DNA of 64,000 nt from Myxococcales bacterium (GTDB lineage Bacteria; Myxococcota_A; Polyangia; Polyangiales; Polyangiaceae): NCBI GenBank assembly GCA_004193285.1, contig SECP01000027.1, positions 1 to 64,000 of the forward strand, read 5' to 3'. The notes under the pieces were generated by a model that had not been told where the DNA came from, made no database searches, and was given only the letters and a program-made list of their open reading frames with translations. Both the position numbers and the translations under genes were made by a program. Shown here in pieces: positions 27,278-35,132 of this stretch (positions are counted from its first letter, which is position 1; each line of letters starts with the position of its first letter).

Positions 27278-28021
27278 ATGAAGCTTCGCTCACTCTTGCC
27301 CCTAGTCATGCTCACGCTGGTCGGTTGCGGTACCGTGGATCCTTCGAAGCCTGACCCCCAGGGCGCAGGGGGCGAAGGAGCGGGCGGCTCCGGAGGCGAG
27401 ACGCCGGGGCCAGACGGGCCCCTCTTGCCATGGGCGCAAGGCAACGAGTGGACCTATCGCATCACCAAAGACGGCTTGACCAGCGTCAAGACCACGACCA
27501 TCGGCGAGCTGGAAGCGGTCGGTGGCAAGGGTCCGAACGCGGAGCTCATGGCCTACCACGTGGTCACCGCCAAAGGCGCGGAGCTCGCGGATCGCACCGA
27601 GAGCTGGCAAGCGCAGGATCCAGACAACGAGGACCGCATCATCCGCTACCGCGAGCAATCCTTCGACGCGACGAGCGGCGACCTCGAGCTGGAGGAGTAC
27701 TGGGACCCGGCAAAGCTCCACATCGACGGCAGCGCCGAGCGCACCGTCAAAGAGGCGAGCTGGCTCGAAACGTACCAGGAGCACAAGCTCGAGGTCGGCC
27801 TCTCGCCCACCGAGCACGAAGTGCGAGAGCGGTGGACGGTGCTGGACGACGACGCCACCGTGACGGTGCCGGCCGGCACCTTCGAGCACGTGATCCACTT
27901 TCAAAAAATCGGCGGGAGCAGCACCAAGGAATATTGGTACCTGCGCGGAGTCGGCAAGCTGAAGGAGACGGGGTCGCAGACCGAAGAGCTCACGGAGTAC
28001 TCGGTCGAGGAAGCGCCGTGA
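27278..28021 (+). CDS. Lipoprotein of the phosphate/polyphosphate operon
   Basis: 247 aa from ATG 27278; a TTG two codons earlier is less likely. Lipobox LTLVGC, a short Gly-rich linker, then one domain of about 200 residues starting LPWAQGNEWTYRITKDG and containing TVTVPAGTFEHVIHFQKI and YWYLRGVGKLKETG. These last segments are typical of periplasmic beta-sandwich lipoproteins that report on total surface or cell-wall state; no enzymatic motif is visible. Its stop overlaps the VTC gene start (GTGA), so it belongs to the unit. Confidence 0.88.
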   Translation: MKLRSLLPLVMLTLVGCGTVDPSKPDPQGAGGEGAGGSGGETPGPDGPLLPWAQGNEWTYRITKDGLTSVKTTTIGELEAVGGKGPNAELMAYHVVTAKGAELADRTESWQAQDPDNEDRIIRYREQSFDATSGDLELEEYWDPAKLHIDGSAERTVKEASWLETYQEHKLEVGLSPTEHEVRERWTVLDDDATVTVPAGTFEHVIHFQKIGGSSTKEYWYLRGVGKLKETGSQTEELTEYSVEEAP

Positions 28022-28872
28022 GCGTCCCCTCGCCCGCCCTGGATCGCGCGCGCGCGGCGCTGGCCGACGCGGCGATCACGGCGGAGCGAGAGGAGACCAA
28101 GTACCTGGTAGAAAAGCGGGATTTGCCGGGCCTGCTGCGGCAGATTGCGGCCGAGCTCGAGCCTCATCGCTTCACCGGTGAAGCCGCGAACCGGCTGCCG
28201 GGCGCCGAGCACTTCGTCACCACCATTTATTTCGATACGCCCGGGCTCCGCTACTACCGGGCGTCGCAGCAGAACCAGCACCACAACCTCAAGATCCGCG
28301 CCAAGGAGTACTACGACCTGCACCCATCGCTGGCGGAGCTGGCGACCGATCCCGAGCAGATCCTGCGCTACCAGCCGTGGCTCTGGTTCGAGCTGAAGCG
28401 CCGCGAGGGCTCGGTCACCAGCAAGCGCCGCTTCCGGTTCCCCAAGGCCGCCGCCGCCACCCTCTTCGAGCAGCGCGGGTTCGCCTGCGAGCTTCCGTCA
28501 CAAACCGCGGAAGAGCGCGCGGACGCAGAGGCGCTGGTGGAGCACGTGCGGGCTCAGGACGAGCCGGTCGTGCCGAGCGCGGTCGTCAACTACCGGCGCT
28601 TGTCGTTCCAGAACGCGGACGGCACGCTGCGGGTCACGGTGGATCTCGCGCTGTCGTACTTTGCGGTTCCGGCGGACCTGTTTCGCCGCGCTCGCCCCCT
28701 CTCGCGGAGCGAGCTCGGCAAGCCGCTCGGGGTCGAGCCACGTGCGGTGGTGGAGGTGAAGCGCCGTACCGACCTGCCCACTTGGCTCGGCAGCGCCCTG
28801 AACGCCGCCGCCGGCCCGCCCGTCACCTACAGCAAGTTCGTGGCTGCGAGCGGAGCTCTGCATGGCGGCTGA
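28018..28872 (+). CDS. VTC-domain protein, probable polyphosphate polymerase
   Basis: 284 aa. The VTC domain is a triphosphate-tunnel fold that in yeast Vtc4 polymerises the gamma-phosphate of ATP into polyphosphate. Tunnel residues are visible in order: EREETKYLV, TTIYFDTPGLRYYR, NLKIRAKEYYD, WFELKRREG, VVNYRRLSF, RVTVDLALSYF and VVEVKRR near the end. No transmembrane helix or SPX domain, so it is probably cytoplasmic or held by a partner. Start GTG 28018 overlaps the lipoprotein stop. Ends 11 bases into the transporter gene. Confidence 0.9.
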   Translation: MSVPSPALDRARAALADAAITAEREETKYLVEKRDLPGLLRQIAAELEPHRFTGEAANRLPGAEHFVTTIYFDTPGLRYYRASQQNQHHNLKIRAKEYYDLHPSLAELATDPEQILRYQPWLWFELKRREGSVTSKRRFRFPKAAAATLFEQRGFACELPSQTAEERADAEALVEHVRAQDEPVVPSAVVNYRRLSFQNADGTLRVTVDLALSYFAVPADLFRRARPLSRSELGKPLGVEPRAVVEVKRRTDLPTWLGSALNAAAGPPVTYSKFVAASGALHGG

Positions 28873-30952
28873 GCCGACGAGCGCGCGCGGCAGCCGCTCG
28901 GGGAAGCTGCGGCTCCTGCTCGCGTGGCTGCTCACCGCCCTGATGGTCGGCGTCTATTTCAGCCTGCCGGACGGCGAAGACGCGCCGAGCCTGCAGACCG
29001 AAGGAGCGGCGCAGGAGCCAGACCCATCGCGCATCGAGGTCCTCGCGGTCACACCGGAAGCGGCCACGCCCGGCAGCGCCATCACGGTGCAGTTCGCGGG
29101 CGCGGCGCACGCCCGCGCCGTGACCGCCTCCGTCGGCAAGACGGAGCTGGAGGTGCTCTCGCGGTTGGACGACGCGCTCGTGGTGCGCCTCCCCCAAACC
29201 TTGGCCCCCGGTCACGTCAAGCTGCGCGTCGCGGACGGCCAAGAGCGCAGCAAGCCATATTACCTACGGGTAAAGCTCGAGAACTGGCGCAAGCCGTTCC
29301 GAAGCTTGGTCGGCGGCTTCGCTCTGCTCATCTTCGGGATCGGCGTGCTCGGTCGCGGCGCGCGGGAGGCGGTGGGGCTGCGCAGCACCCACGCGCTGGC
29401 GCGCTGGGCTCAGCGTGGTCCGGCCGCGCTCGGCATGGGCATCGGCCTCGGCGCGCTTTCGCAGTCCACCACCGCGGCCGCGAGCGTGCTCTCCGGCCTC
29501 GTGAGCGGCGGCCTTTTAGCGCTAGGCCCAGCCGCGGCGGCGTTCCTGGGCGCACAGCTCGGCACCGCGAGCGCGCCGCTGGTGAGCGGCCTCTTCGACC
29601 CACGCGAAGGCTTGCTGCTCGTGGCGCTCGGCGTGATGTGGCTCGCCTTCACCACCACCCGGCGGGGCACCGCGCTCGCTCGGCTCACGCTCGGCGTGGG
29701 TCTCATCGCCTTCGGTTTGCAGACGCTCCGTCCCGGTTTCGAGCCGTTCGTGCACGATTCCGCGCTGCTCTCGCTGGTGCTGGAGCTGCGCGCCGCGAGC
29801 GTGCTCGGCGTCGCCACTTGCGCCCTGCTCGGCGCGGCGCTCGTCGCGATCTTCCAAGGCCCGGCGCCGGTGTGCGTGCTGGTTCTCGTGCTCGCCCAAA
29901 CCACCGCGCAGTGGGACCTGCGCACCGCGCTCTCCGTGCTCGCAGGCTCGGGCCTGGGCGCGGCGGTTGGCGCCTCCATGGCCGGTCTCTCCAGCAAGCG
30001 CTCACGCAAGCTCGTGCTGCTCAACTTGATGCTCGGCCTCGCCAGCACGCTGCTCGCCGCCTCGCTGGTAGACGTGGTCGCACACGTCGCGGATCTGCTC
30101 GTGCCCGGCGTGCCTCACGAGGTGCGCTGGGGTAAGCGCGTGCTCCTACCCCACCTCGGCTTGCACCTCGGCGTGGCTTTCGCGCTCTCTCAGCTGAGCG
30201 CCGCGCTGGTGCTGCTCCCGGCCAGCTTTCCGCTCGCGCGCCTGGTCGAGCGCTGGTTTCCGCAAGACGCGAAGACGTCGCTACCGAACGTGGGCGACGC
30301 GCTGCGCGTCACTCGGGTCCGCCTGCTGGAAGTGTGCGAAGCGCAGCTCGCCGCGCTCACGCCGCTGCGCGAGCTCGTCCTCGCCGGCGATCGCGACGCC
30401 GGGGAGCGAGTGGAGCACGCGCTCGGCAGCGCTCAGGCGCTGCTGGACGAGCTCATCGCGGGGCCCATGTTGGCGCTCGGCGACGCGCCGAATAGCCAAG
30501 CGCTACGCGGCGCCGCGCTCACGAGCGTGCAGCTGCAGCGCAGCCTGGAGGGGCTCGAGCGGCAGGCGGCGCGCTTCGTGGACGCACGCGTCGCCCTCTC
30601 CACGGACGCGCGCCACGCGGAGCTCGCCCCCGGAGACCTGAGCGCGCTCGAGCAAATGCACGACCTCTTGGCCAGCGCCGGCGCCGCCGTTCGTGACGCC
30701 TTGCGCGATCGCGCTACGGTGGATCTGGACTCGGCGCGGGCCAGCGAGATCGCGATGAACGCGCTCGAGGCCCGGTTGCGCAAGGGCGTGCTCGAGGGCG
30801 ACGCTCAAACCGTGCGCAGCCACTTGCTCGTGCTGAAGCTCGCCGACGCCTACGAGGCCACCGGCAACCAAGTCTATCGCCTCAGCGAGGCTCTCGCGGA
30901 GGGGGCTGCCGACCCGCAGCACGAATTGCAGAAGCTCACGGGGCGTCCCTAG
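28862..30952 (+). CDS. Na/Pi-cotransporter-like protein with TIG and PhoU-like domains
   Basis: 696 aa. A transmembrane helix (18-36) leads into a periplasmic IPT/TIG Ig-like domain (about 38-117: VTPEAATPGSAITVQF). The PNaS transporter region (about 140-460) has the first motif pair GALSQSTTAAASVL and GAQLGTASAP. In the second half the expected QSS has become FQGPAP and the GT motif GSGLGAA, so one substrate half-site is degenerate. The C-terminal 210 residues are helical like PhoU. It may import phosphate for polymer synthesis or have turned into a sensor. Overlaps the VTC gene by 11 bases. Confidence 0.88.
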   Translation: MAAEPTSARGSRSGKLRLLLAWLLTALMVGVYFSLPDGEDAPSLQTEGAAQEPDPSRIEVLAVTPEAATPGSAITVQFAGAAHARAVTASVGKTELEVLSRLDDALVVRLPQTLAPGHVKLRVADGQERSKPYYLRVKLENWRKPFRSLVGGFALLIFGIGVLGRGAREAVGLRSTHALARWAQRGPAALGMGIGLGALSQSTTAAASVLSGLVSGGLLALGPAAAAFLGAQLGTASAPLVSGLFDPREGLLLVALGVMWLAFTTTRRGTALARLTLGVGLIAFGLQTLRPGFEPFVHDSALLSLVLELRAASVLGVATCALLGAALVAIFQGPAPVCVLVLVLAQTTAQWDLRTALSVLAGSGLGAAVGASMAGLSSKRSRKLVLLNLMLGLASTLLAASLVDVVAHVADLLVPGVPHEVRWGKRVLLPHLGLHLGVAFALSQLSAALVLLPASFPLARLVERWFPQDAKTSLPNVGDALRVTRVRLLEVCEAQLAALTPLRELVLAGDRDAGERVEHALGSAQALLDELIAGPMLALGDAPNSQALRGAALTSVQLQRSLEGLERQAARFVDARVALSTDARHAELAPGDLSALEQMHDLLASAGAAVRDALRDRATVDLDSARASEIAMNALEARLRKGVLEGDAQTVRSHLLVLKLADAYEATGNQVYRLSEALAEGAADPQHELQKLTGRP

Positions 30953-31010
30953 GTTTCGCTCGTCGGCCGCAAGAGCGGCATTCGCTCGCAGTTGCGCACC
31001 TTGGCCGCGC

Positions 31011-31895
31011 TCAGGTCTCGCCGGCACGGCAGAGCGCGAGCCAGCTGGCGAGCGCGCGGCTCTGGAATTTTTGCCGGTGCACGACGAAGAAGAAGAAGCG
31101 TCGAAAATCTCGGCCCGGCACGCGACATGGGACCAAGCTCTGGTGCTTGAACGCGTCGGTCAGCGCGACGTGCGACACGCAGCCCAGGCCCAAGCCGGCC
31201 TTGACCGCGCTCTTGATCGCCTCGGTGTGCTCGAGCTCCAGCACGACCGTGAGCTCGGGCAAAAGCCCGTGCATGGCCCGCTCGAAGGTCTGACGGGTGC
31301 CGGAGCCCTGCTCCCGCAAGATCCAAGCGGCGCTCTTCAAGTCCGCGTCGGAGAGGCGCGCGCGCCGCGCTAGCGGGTGGCTCGGCGCGGCGAACACGCA
31401 CAGCTCGTCATCGCGCCAGCGCGTCACCTCCAGCTCCGCGTCCGAGACCTCACCTTCGACCAGTCCCACGTCGATCTCGAAGTTTTTTACCTGTCGGGCG
31501 ATCTCCACCGTGTTCGCCACGTGCAAGCGCACTTTCGACCCGGGGTGCTCGATCATGAAGCGCGCCATGAGCGGCGCGCACAAGTAGTTACCGATACTGA
31601 GCGTCGCCCCGACCCGTAGCTCCCCCGCCTGAGTCTCCCCGGCGAGCCCCGCCTCCAGCTGGCGCGCTTGCTCACACAGCGCCTCCGCCCGGGGGCGCAG
31701 AGACCGCCCCACCTCGCTCAGCTGCAACCGCTTACCGACCCGCTCGAACAGCCGCACGTCGAAGTGTCGCTCCAGCTCGGCGAGGGAGCCGCTGACCGCA
31801 GACTGCGACATCGCCAGCTCCTGAGCCGCCCGGCTCACGCTCTCGCCCCGCGCCACCGCCGTAAACACCTCTAATTGCCGCAGGCTGAAGCGCAT
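31011..31895 (-). CDS. LysR-family regulator, FinR-like
   Basis: 294 aa from ATG 31895 (MRFSLRQLEVFTAVA). Winged helix-turn-helix 1-60 with SVSRAAQELAMSQSAVSGSLAELERHFDVRLFERVGKR, then the effector domain. It is divergent from an fpr gene, the same arrangement as finR-fpr in Pseudomonas, where FinR activates fpr under oxidative stress. The name rests on context plus general likeness of the N-terminus. The frame extends upstream but would run through the operator. Confidence 0.9.
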   Translation of the reverse strand: MRFSLRQLEVFTAVARGESVSRAAQELAMSQSAVSGSLAELERHFDVRLFERVGKRLQLSEVGRSLRPRAEALCEQARQLEAGLAGETQAGELRVGATLSIGNYLCAPLMARFMIEHPGSKVRLHVANTVEIARQVKNFEIDVGLVEGEVSDAELEVTRWRDDELCVFAAPSHPLARRARLSDADLKSAAWILREQGSGTRQTFERAMHGLLPELTVVLELEHTEAIKSAVKAGLGLGCVSHVALTDAFKHQSLVPCRVPGRDFRRFFFFVVHRQKFQSRALASWLALCRAGET

Positions 31896-31917
31896 ATCGG
31901 TTTTCCCGCAGAACGTT

Positions 31918-31933
31918 ACCTGAATATCCAGGT
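31918..31933. promoter_or_regulatory. LysR-type dyad between finR-like and fpr genes
   Basis: ACCTG (31918-31922) and CAGGT (31929-31933) with a six-base AT-rich centre, giving a T-N11-A-like box in the 73-base divergent gap. It is well placed as the binding site of the LysR protein controlling both genes. Confidence 0.55.
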
Positions 31934-31968
31934 TTGCCGATGGGTTTCTTTGCGCTAGAGACAGCGCC

Positions 31969-32742
31969 GTGGCTGCCCTGAACCGAGAGACCGTCCTCAC
32001 CGTCAAGCACTGGAACGACACCCTTTTCAGCTTCACGACGACCCGTGATCAGGGAATGCGCTTCAAGAACGGGCATTTCGTGATGATCGGGCTCGAGGTC
32101 GAAGGCAAACCGCTGCTGCGCGCTTACAGCGTGGTGAGCCCCAACTACGAAGAGCACCTCGAATTTTACAGCATCAAGGTGCAAAACGGCCCGCTCACCT
32201 CGCGGCTCCAGCACCTCAAGCCCGGCGACCAGGTCCTCGTCGGCACGAAGCCAACCGGCACGCTCGTGACCACGACGCTGCTCCCCGGCAAGCGCCTCTA
32301 CATGCTCGCCACCGGCACGGGGCTCGCCCCCTTCATGAGCATCATCCGCGATCCGGAGACGTACGAAGGCTACGAGCACGTCATCCTCGTGCACGGGGTG
32401 CGCACCATCTCCGAGCTCGGGTACGCGGACCACATCAAGAACGACCTGCCGCAGCACGAGTTCATCGGGGACCTGGTGCGCGAAAAGCTCCGCTACTACC
32501 CGACCGTGACGCGCGAGGAATTCGCGAACCAGGGCCGCATCACGGATCTCATCCGCAGCGGCAAGCTGTGCAATGACCTAGGCCTTCCTCAGCTCGACCC
32601 CGAGCACGATCGCGTCATGATCTGCGGCAACCCCGGCATGCTCGACGAGCTCGCGGTGGAGCTGCGCGGCCGCGGATTCGTGGAAGGCGCGACGCACGAC
32701 CCCGGCCACTACACGGTCGAGCGCGCCTTCGTCGAAAAGTAA
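31969..32742 (+). CDS. fpr: Ferredoxin/flavodoxin-NADP+ reductase
   Basis: 257 aa, FAD-dependent, bacterial subclass I. FAD motif RAYSVVSPNYEEHLEFYSIKV, the pyrophosphate loop after NGPLTSRL, NADP-binding ATGTGLAPFMSIIRDPETYE, and VMICGNPGMLDEL. It moves electrons between NADPH and ferredoxin or flavodoxin for biosynthesis and oxidative-stress defence. The start is GTG 31969; the N-terminus MAALNRETVLTVKHWNDTLFSF fits the family. A clean terminator follows at 32766. Confidence 0.94.
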   Translation: MAALNRETVLTVKHWNDTLFSFTTTRDQGMRFKNGHFVMIGLEVEGKPLLRAYSVVSPNYEEHLEFYSIKVQNGPLTSRLQHLKPGDQVLVGTKPTGTLVTTTLLPGKRLYMLATGTGLAPFMSIIRDPETYEGYEHVILVHGVRTISELGYADHIKNDLPQHEFIGDLVREKLRYYPTVTREEFANQGRITDLIRSGKLCNDLGLPQLDPEHDRVMICGNPGMLDELAVELRGRGFVEGATHDPGHYTVERAFVEK

Positions 32743-32765
32743 CGAAGCTCGGGTCCGAAACGCAC

Positions 32766-32801
32766 AACGCGCGCCCCGTTTCCGGTGGCGCGCGTTTTCG
32801 T
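32766..32801 (+). terminator. Rho-independent terminator of fpr
   Basis: AACGCGCGCC (32766-32775) pairs perfectly with GGCGCGCGTT (32787-32796) over an 11-base loop. The tract TTCGTTTTCG follows directly. It lies 23 bases after the fpr stop. The best intrinsic terminator in the window. Confidence 0.85.
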
Positions 32802-32882
32802 TTTCGCCGACGAGCAATCAGAAGCCGAGTCGAGCCCGGCTCAGGCCGGCACGCGGAGCGCGGCCGTAAGCCGCGCCACCGC

Positions 32883-33116
32883 TCACGCGCAGGCGCTCCA
32901 ATCCTCCAGGCCGACGATGGCGAGGACGTCGCGGCACTCCAGACCGGTCTCGCTGTGGAGGACGCGCGCCGCGGACTTGAGGGCCTGAATGCGAAGCTCG
33001 GGAGGGCTCGCCTGGGCCGCGAGGAGCGCGCTTTTGGCGCCCGCGGAGACTGCGCTGCTGTGCACGAGTAGCGGCAGCATGGAAAACCCGGGGTCGCTGC
33101 CTTTGACTGCTGACAT
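32883..33116 (-). CDS. Small hypothetical protein
   Basis: 77 aa, ATG 33116. The N-terminal half is weakly hydrophobic and Ala/Ser-rich; the C-terminal half (PELRIQALKSAARVLHSETGLECRDVLAIVGLEDW) looks like a folded helical unit with one Cys near residue 60 and one at the end. Third-position GC is high throughout, which supports coding. No family recognised and no partner gene; it stands alone between fpr and a DUF952 gene. Confidence 0.5.
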   Translation of the reverse strand: MSAVKGSDPGFSMLPLLVHSSAVSAGAKSALLAAQASPPELRIQALKSAARVLHSETGLECRDVLAIVGLEDWSACA

Positions 33117-33145
33117 GCCTGGAATCTGGGGCGCGACCGGGAGCC

Positions 33146-33182
33146 GTCAAGGGTCGCGGGCAGCGAGGAGGCTGCCCTTGAC
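33146..33182. terminator. Hairpin between small gene and DUF952 gene
   Basis: GTCAAGGG (33146-33153) pairs with CCCTTGAC (33175-33182); an overlapping alternative pairs GGGCAGC (33158-33164) with GCTGCCC (33171-33177). It lies downstream of the DUF952 gene at 33311 on the minus strand and could be its terminator, though 130 bases away. Confidence 0.35.
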
Positions 33183-33310
33183 GCTTCTTAAGATTGGGAA
33201 ATGGCCGGCATCAGCGAGTTTTGGTCGACCTTCCTCCCCCGCGCACCACTGAGTTTCACCCGCGGCAACGAACGACCCGCAGCGGCCCGGCGGCTGGGGC
33301 CCCGCGCGGC

Positions 33311-33664
33311 TCACTCTAGCGCGCTCGGAAAACGATGGTTGCCCTCCACGTCGAGCGAAAGCGGCTCGGCGCGCTCGACCGCTGACACGGGGAGCGGACC
33401 GTACAGGTGAGGAAACAGCGCCCCTCCGCGCGACGGCTCGAAGCGGAGCGAAGCACCGAGCTCGGCGGTCTTCACCCACAGGAGGAGCAAAGAAGGCTGC
33501 CTCGCGTAGTGGCGCGCAGCGGTCTCGGCGACCTGCTCGGCGGTGGAGAGGTGGATGAAGCCGTCGCGCTCGTCGTGCTCGGACCCGAGAAAATGGCCTT
33601 CGCTTTGGGCGCGCTGCCAAGCTGCGATGGAGAGCAGACGGTACACGAAACGCGGCGGATTCAT
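33311..33664 (-). CDS. DUF952 family protein
   Basis: 117 aa, the normal length. The family signature is complete: RDGFIHLSTAEQVAETAARHYA, LLLLWVKTAELGASLRFEPSRGG and LFPHLYGPLPVSAVERAEPL. DUF952 has a fold like RNA 2'-phosphotransferase/ADP-ribosyltransferase, but its reaction is not established. Single gene, no operon partner. Confidence 0.92.
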   Translation of the reverse strand: MNPPRFVYRLLSIAAWQRAQSEGHFLGSEHDERDGFIHLSTAEQVAETAARHYARQPSLLLLWVKTAELGASLRFEPSRGGALFPHLYGPLPVSAVERAEPLSLDVEGNHRFPSALE

Positions 33665-33822
33665 GGCGCGAGCTTAGCAGCACTATCTGTCCGAAAATAT
33701 GGAACGAATTCCCGCATGGCGAAGGCTCGGTTGACGATCCCGCCGGCCAGCGTCATGACGCGTCTCGTCCAACCCTGCGCCCTCGCCTGGTCGGAGGGCG
33801 CCCCCGGAGCTCGCTACCGATC

Positions 33823-35097
33823 ATGCTCGCCCGCCACGTTCGTCCCCTGCTCTCCCTGCTCGCCGCCATCGGCGCGAGCACGCTGATTTCGGCGTGTGAT
33901 ACCGGCGGAGAGACGCCCCTCGGACCCGGCGGCAACGCGTCGACGGGAGGAAGCGCGAGCGCGGCCGGAACCAGCAGCGGCGCCAGCACGGGTGGAAGCG
34001 GTGGAGCGGCGACCGCAGGAGCGGGGTCGAGCGGCGCCGCGGGCAGCAGCGCCGGCGCCGCCGCCACGGACTCGCTCGCGGCCAAGTACGCAGGCATCTT
34101 CCCGATCGGAGCGGCGGTGAGCGATTTTCACCTCACCGCGCTGGAAGACGTCCTGATTCGGGACTTCAACCACCTCACTTGTGAAAACGCGATGAAGATC
34201 GCGGACATTCACCCGAGCGAAGACACGTACGATTGGGCGAGCGCGGACCGCATTGCGGACTTCGCGCGCTCGCACGGCATGAAGCTCACCGGGCACACGC
34301 TGCTGTGGCACCGGCAGACGCCGGCGTGGATGTTCGCAGGCGTAACCGCCGGCGACGCAGCGAGCCTGGAGCTGCTCAAGAGCCGGCTGAAGTTGCACAT
34401 CGAGACGGTCGTGGGCCGCTATGCGGACGTCGTCGACAATTGGGACGTCGTGAACGAAGCCATCAGCGACACCGCCGACAAGCAGTACCGGGACGGCCCC
34501 GAGGGCTCGAAGTGGTTCGAGGTCTTCGGTAGCGAGGAGTACATCTACTGGGCCTACCAATTCGCCAAGGACGCGCTCGAAGCCAAGGAGCCGGGCAGCT
34601 CTGCGGGCAAGCTCTATTACAACGAGTACGTAGCGACGGTGAAAGCAGACAAGATCTTGAAGCTGCTGGCGTGGCTGAAGGACGACAAGGGCATCACGCT
34701 CGACGGCGTTGGGTTCCAAAGCCACGAGAACATGACCTGGCCCACCGTGACCGATCTCCAGACCGCGATCGATAAGGTCAAGGCCGCCGGCTACAAGGTG
34801 AAGATCAGCGAGCTGGATGTGACCGTGTACAGCGACTATGCGACCGGCCCCTTCGTGCCTCAACCGGCCGTCACCTACACGCCGGAGCTCGCGGCGCGTC
34901 AGGCCCAGCGCTTCGCGGATCTGTTCACCCTGTACCGAAAGAACAAGGACGTCGTCACGAGCGTCACGTTCTGGGGAGTGTCGGACGATCAAACGTGGCT
35001 CGACAACGAGCCGGTGCCGAGTCGGGACGACTTTCCACTGCTCTACGACGATCTGCACCAGCCGAAGCCCGCGCGCGCGGCGATCATGAATTTCTGA
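33823..35097 (+). CDS. GH10 endo-xylanase lipoprotein
   Basis: 424 aa. Lipobox LISAC (Cys25), a Ser/Gly/Ala linker to about residue 85, then a complete GH10 barrel. The acid/base Glu212 is in WDVVNEAI and the nucleophile Glu330 in KISELDV. Other family marks are FNHLTCENAMKI, GHTLLWHRQTPAW and TFWGVSDDQTWL. It should cut beta-1,4-xylan at the cell surface. No other glycan-degrading gene is nearby, so it is an isolated gene. Confidence 0.95.
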   Translation: MLARHVRPLLSLLAAIGASTLISACDTGGETPLGPGGNASTGGSASAAGTSSGASTGGSGGAATAGAGSSGAAGSSAGAAATDSLAAKYAGIFPIGAAVSDFHLTALEDVLIRDFNHLTCENAMKIADIHPSEDTYDWASADRIADFARSHGMKLTGHTLLWHRQTPAWMFAGVTAGDAASLELLKSRLKLHIETVVGRYADVVDNWDVVNEAISDTADKQYRDGPEGSKWFEVFGSEEYIYWAYQFAKDALEAKEPGSSAGKLYYNEYVATVKADKILKLLAWLKDDKGITLDGVGFQSHENMTWPTVTDLQTAIDKVKAAGYKVKISELDVTVYSDYATGPFVPQPAVTYTPELAARQAQRFADLFTLYRKNKDVVTSVTFWGVSDDQTWLDNEPVPSRDDFPLLYDDLHQPKPARAAIMNF

Positions 35098-35132
35098 TTG
35101 CTGGGGCGGCGCAACTGCCGTAGCGAAACCGG

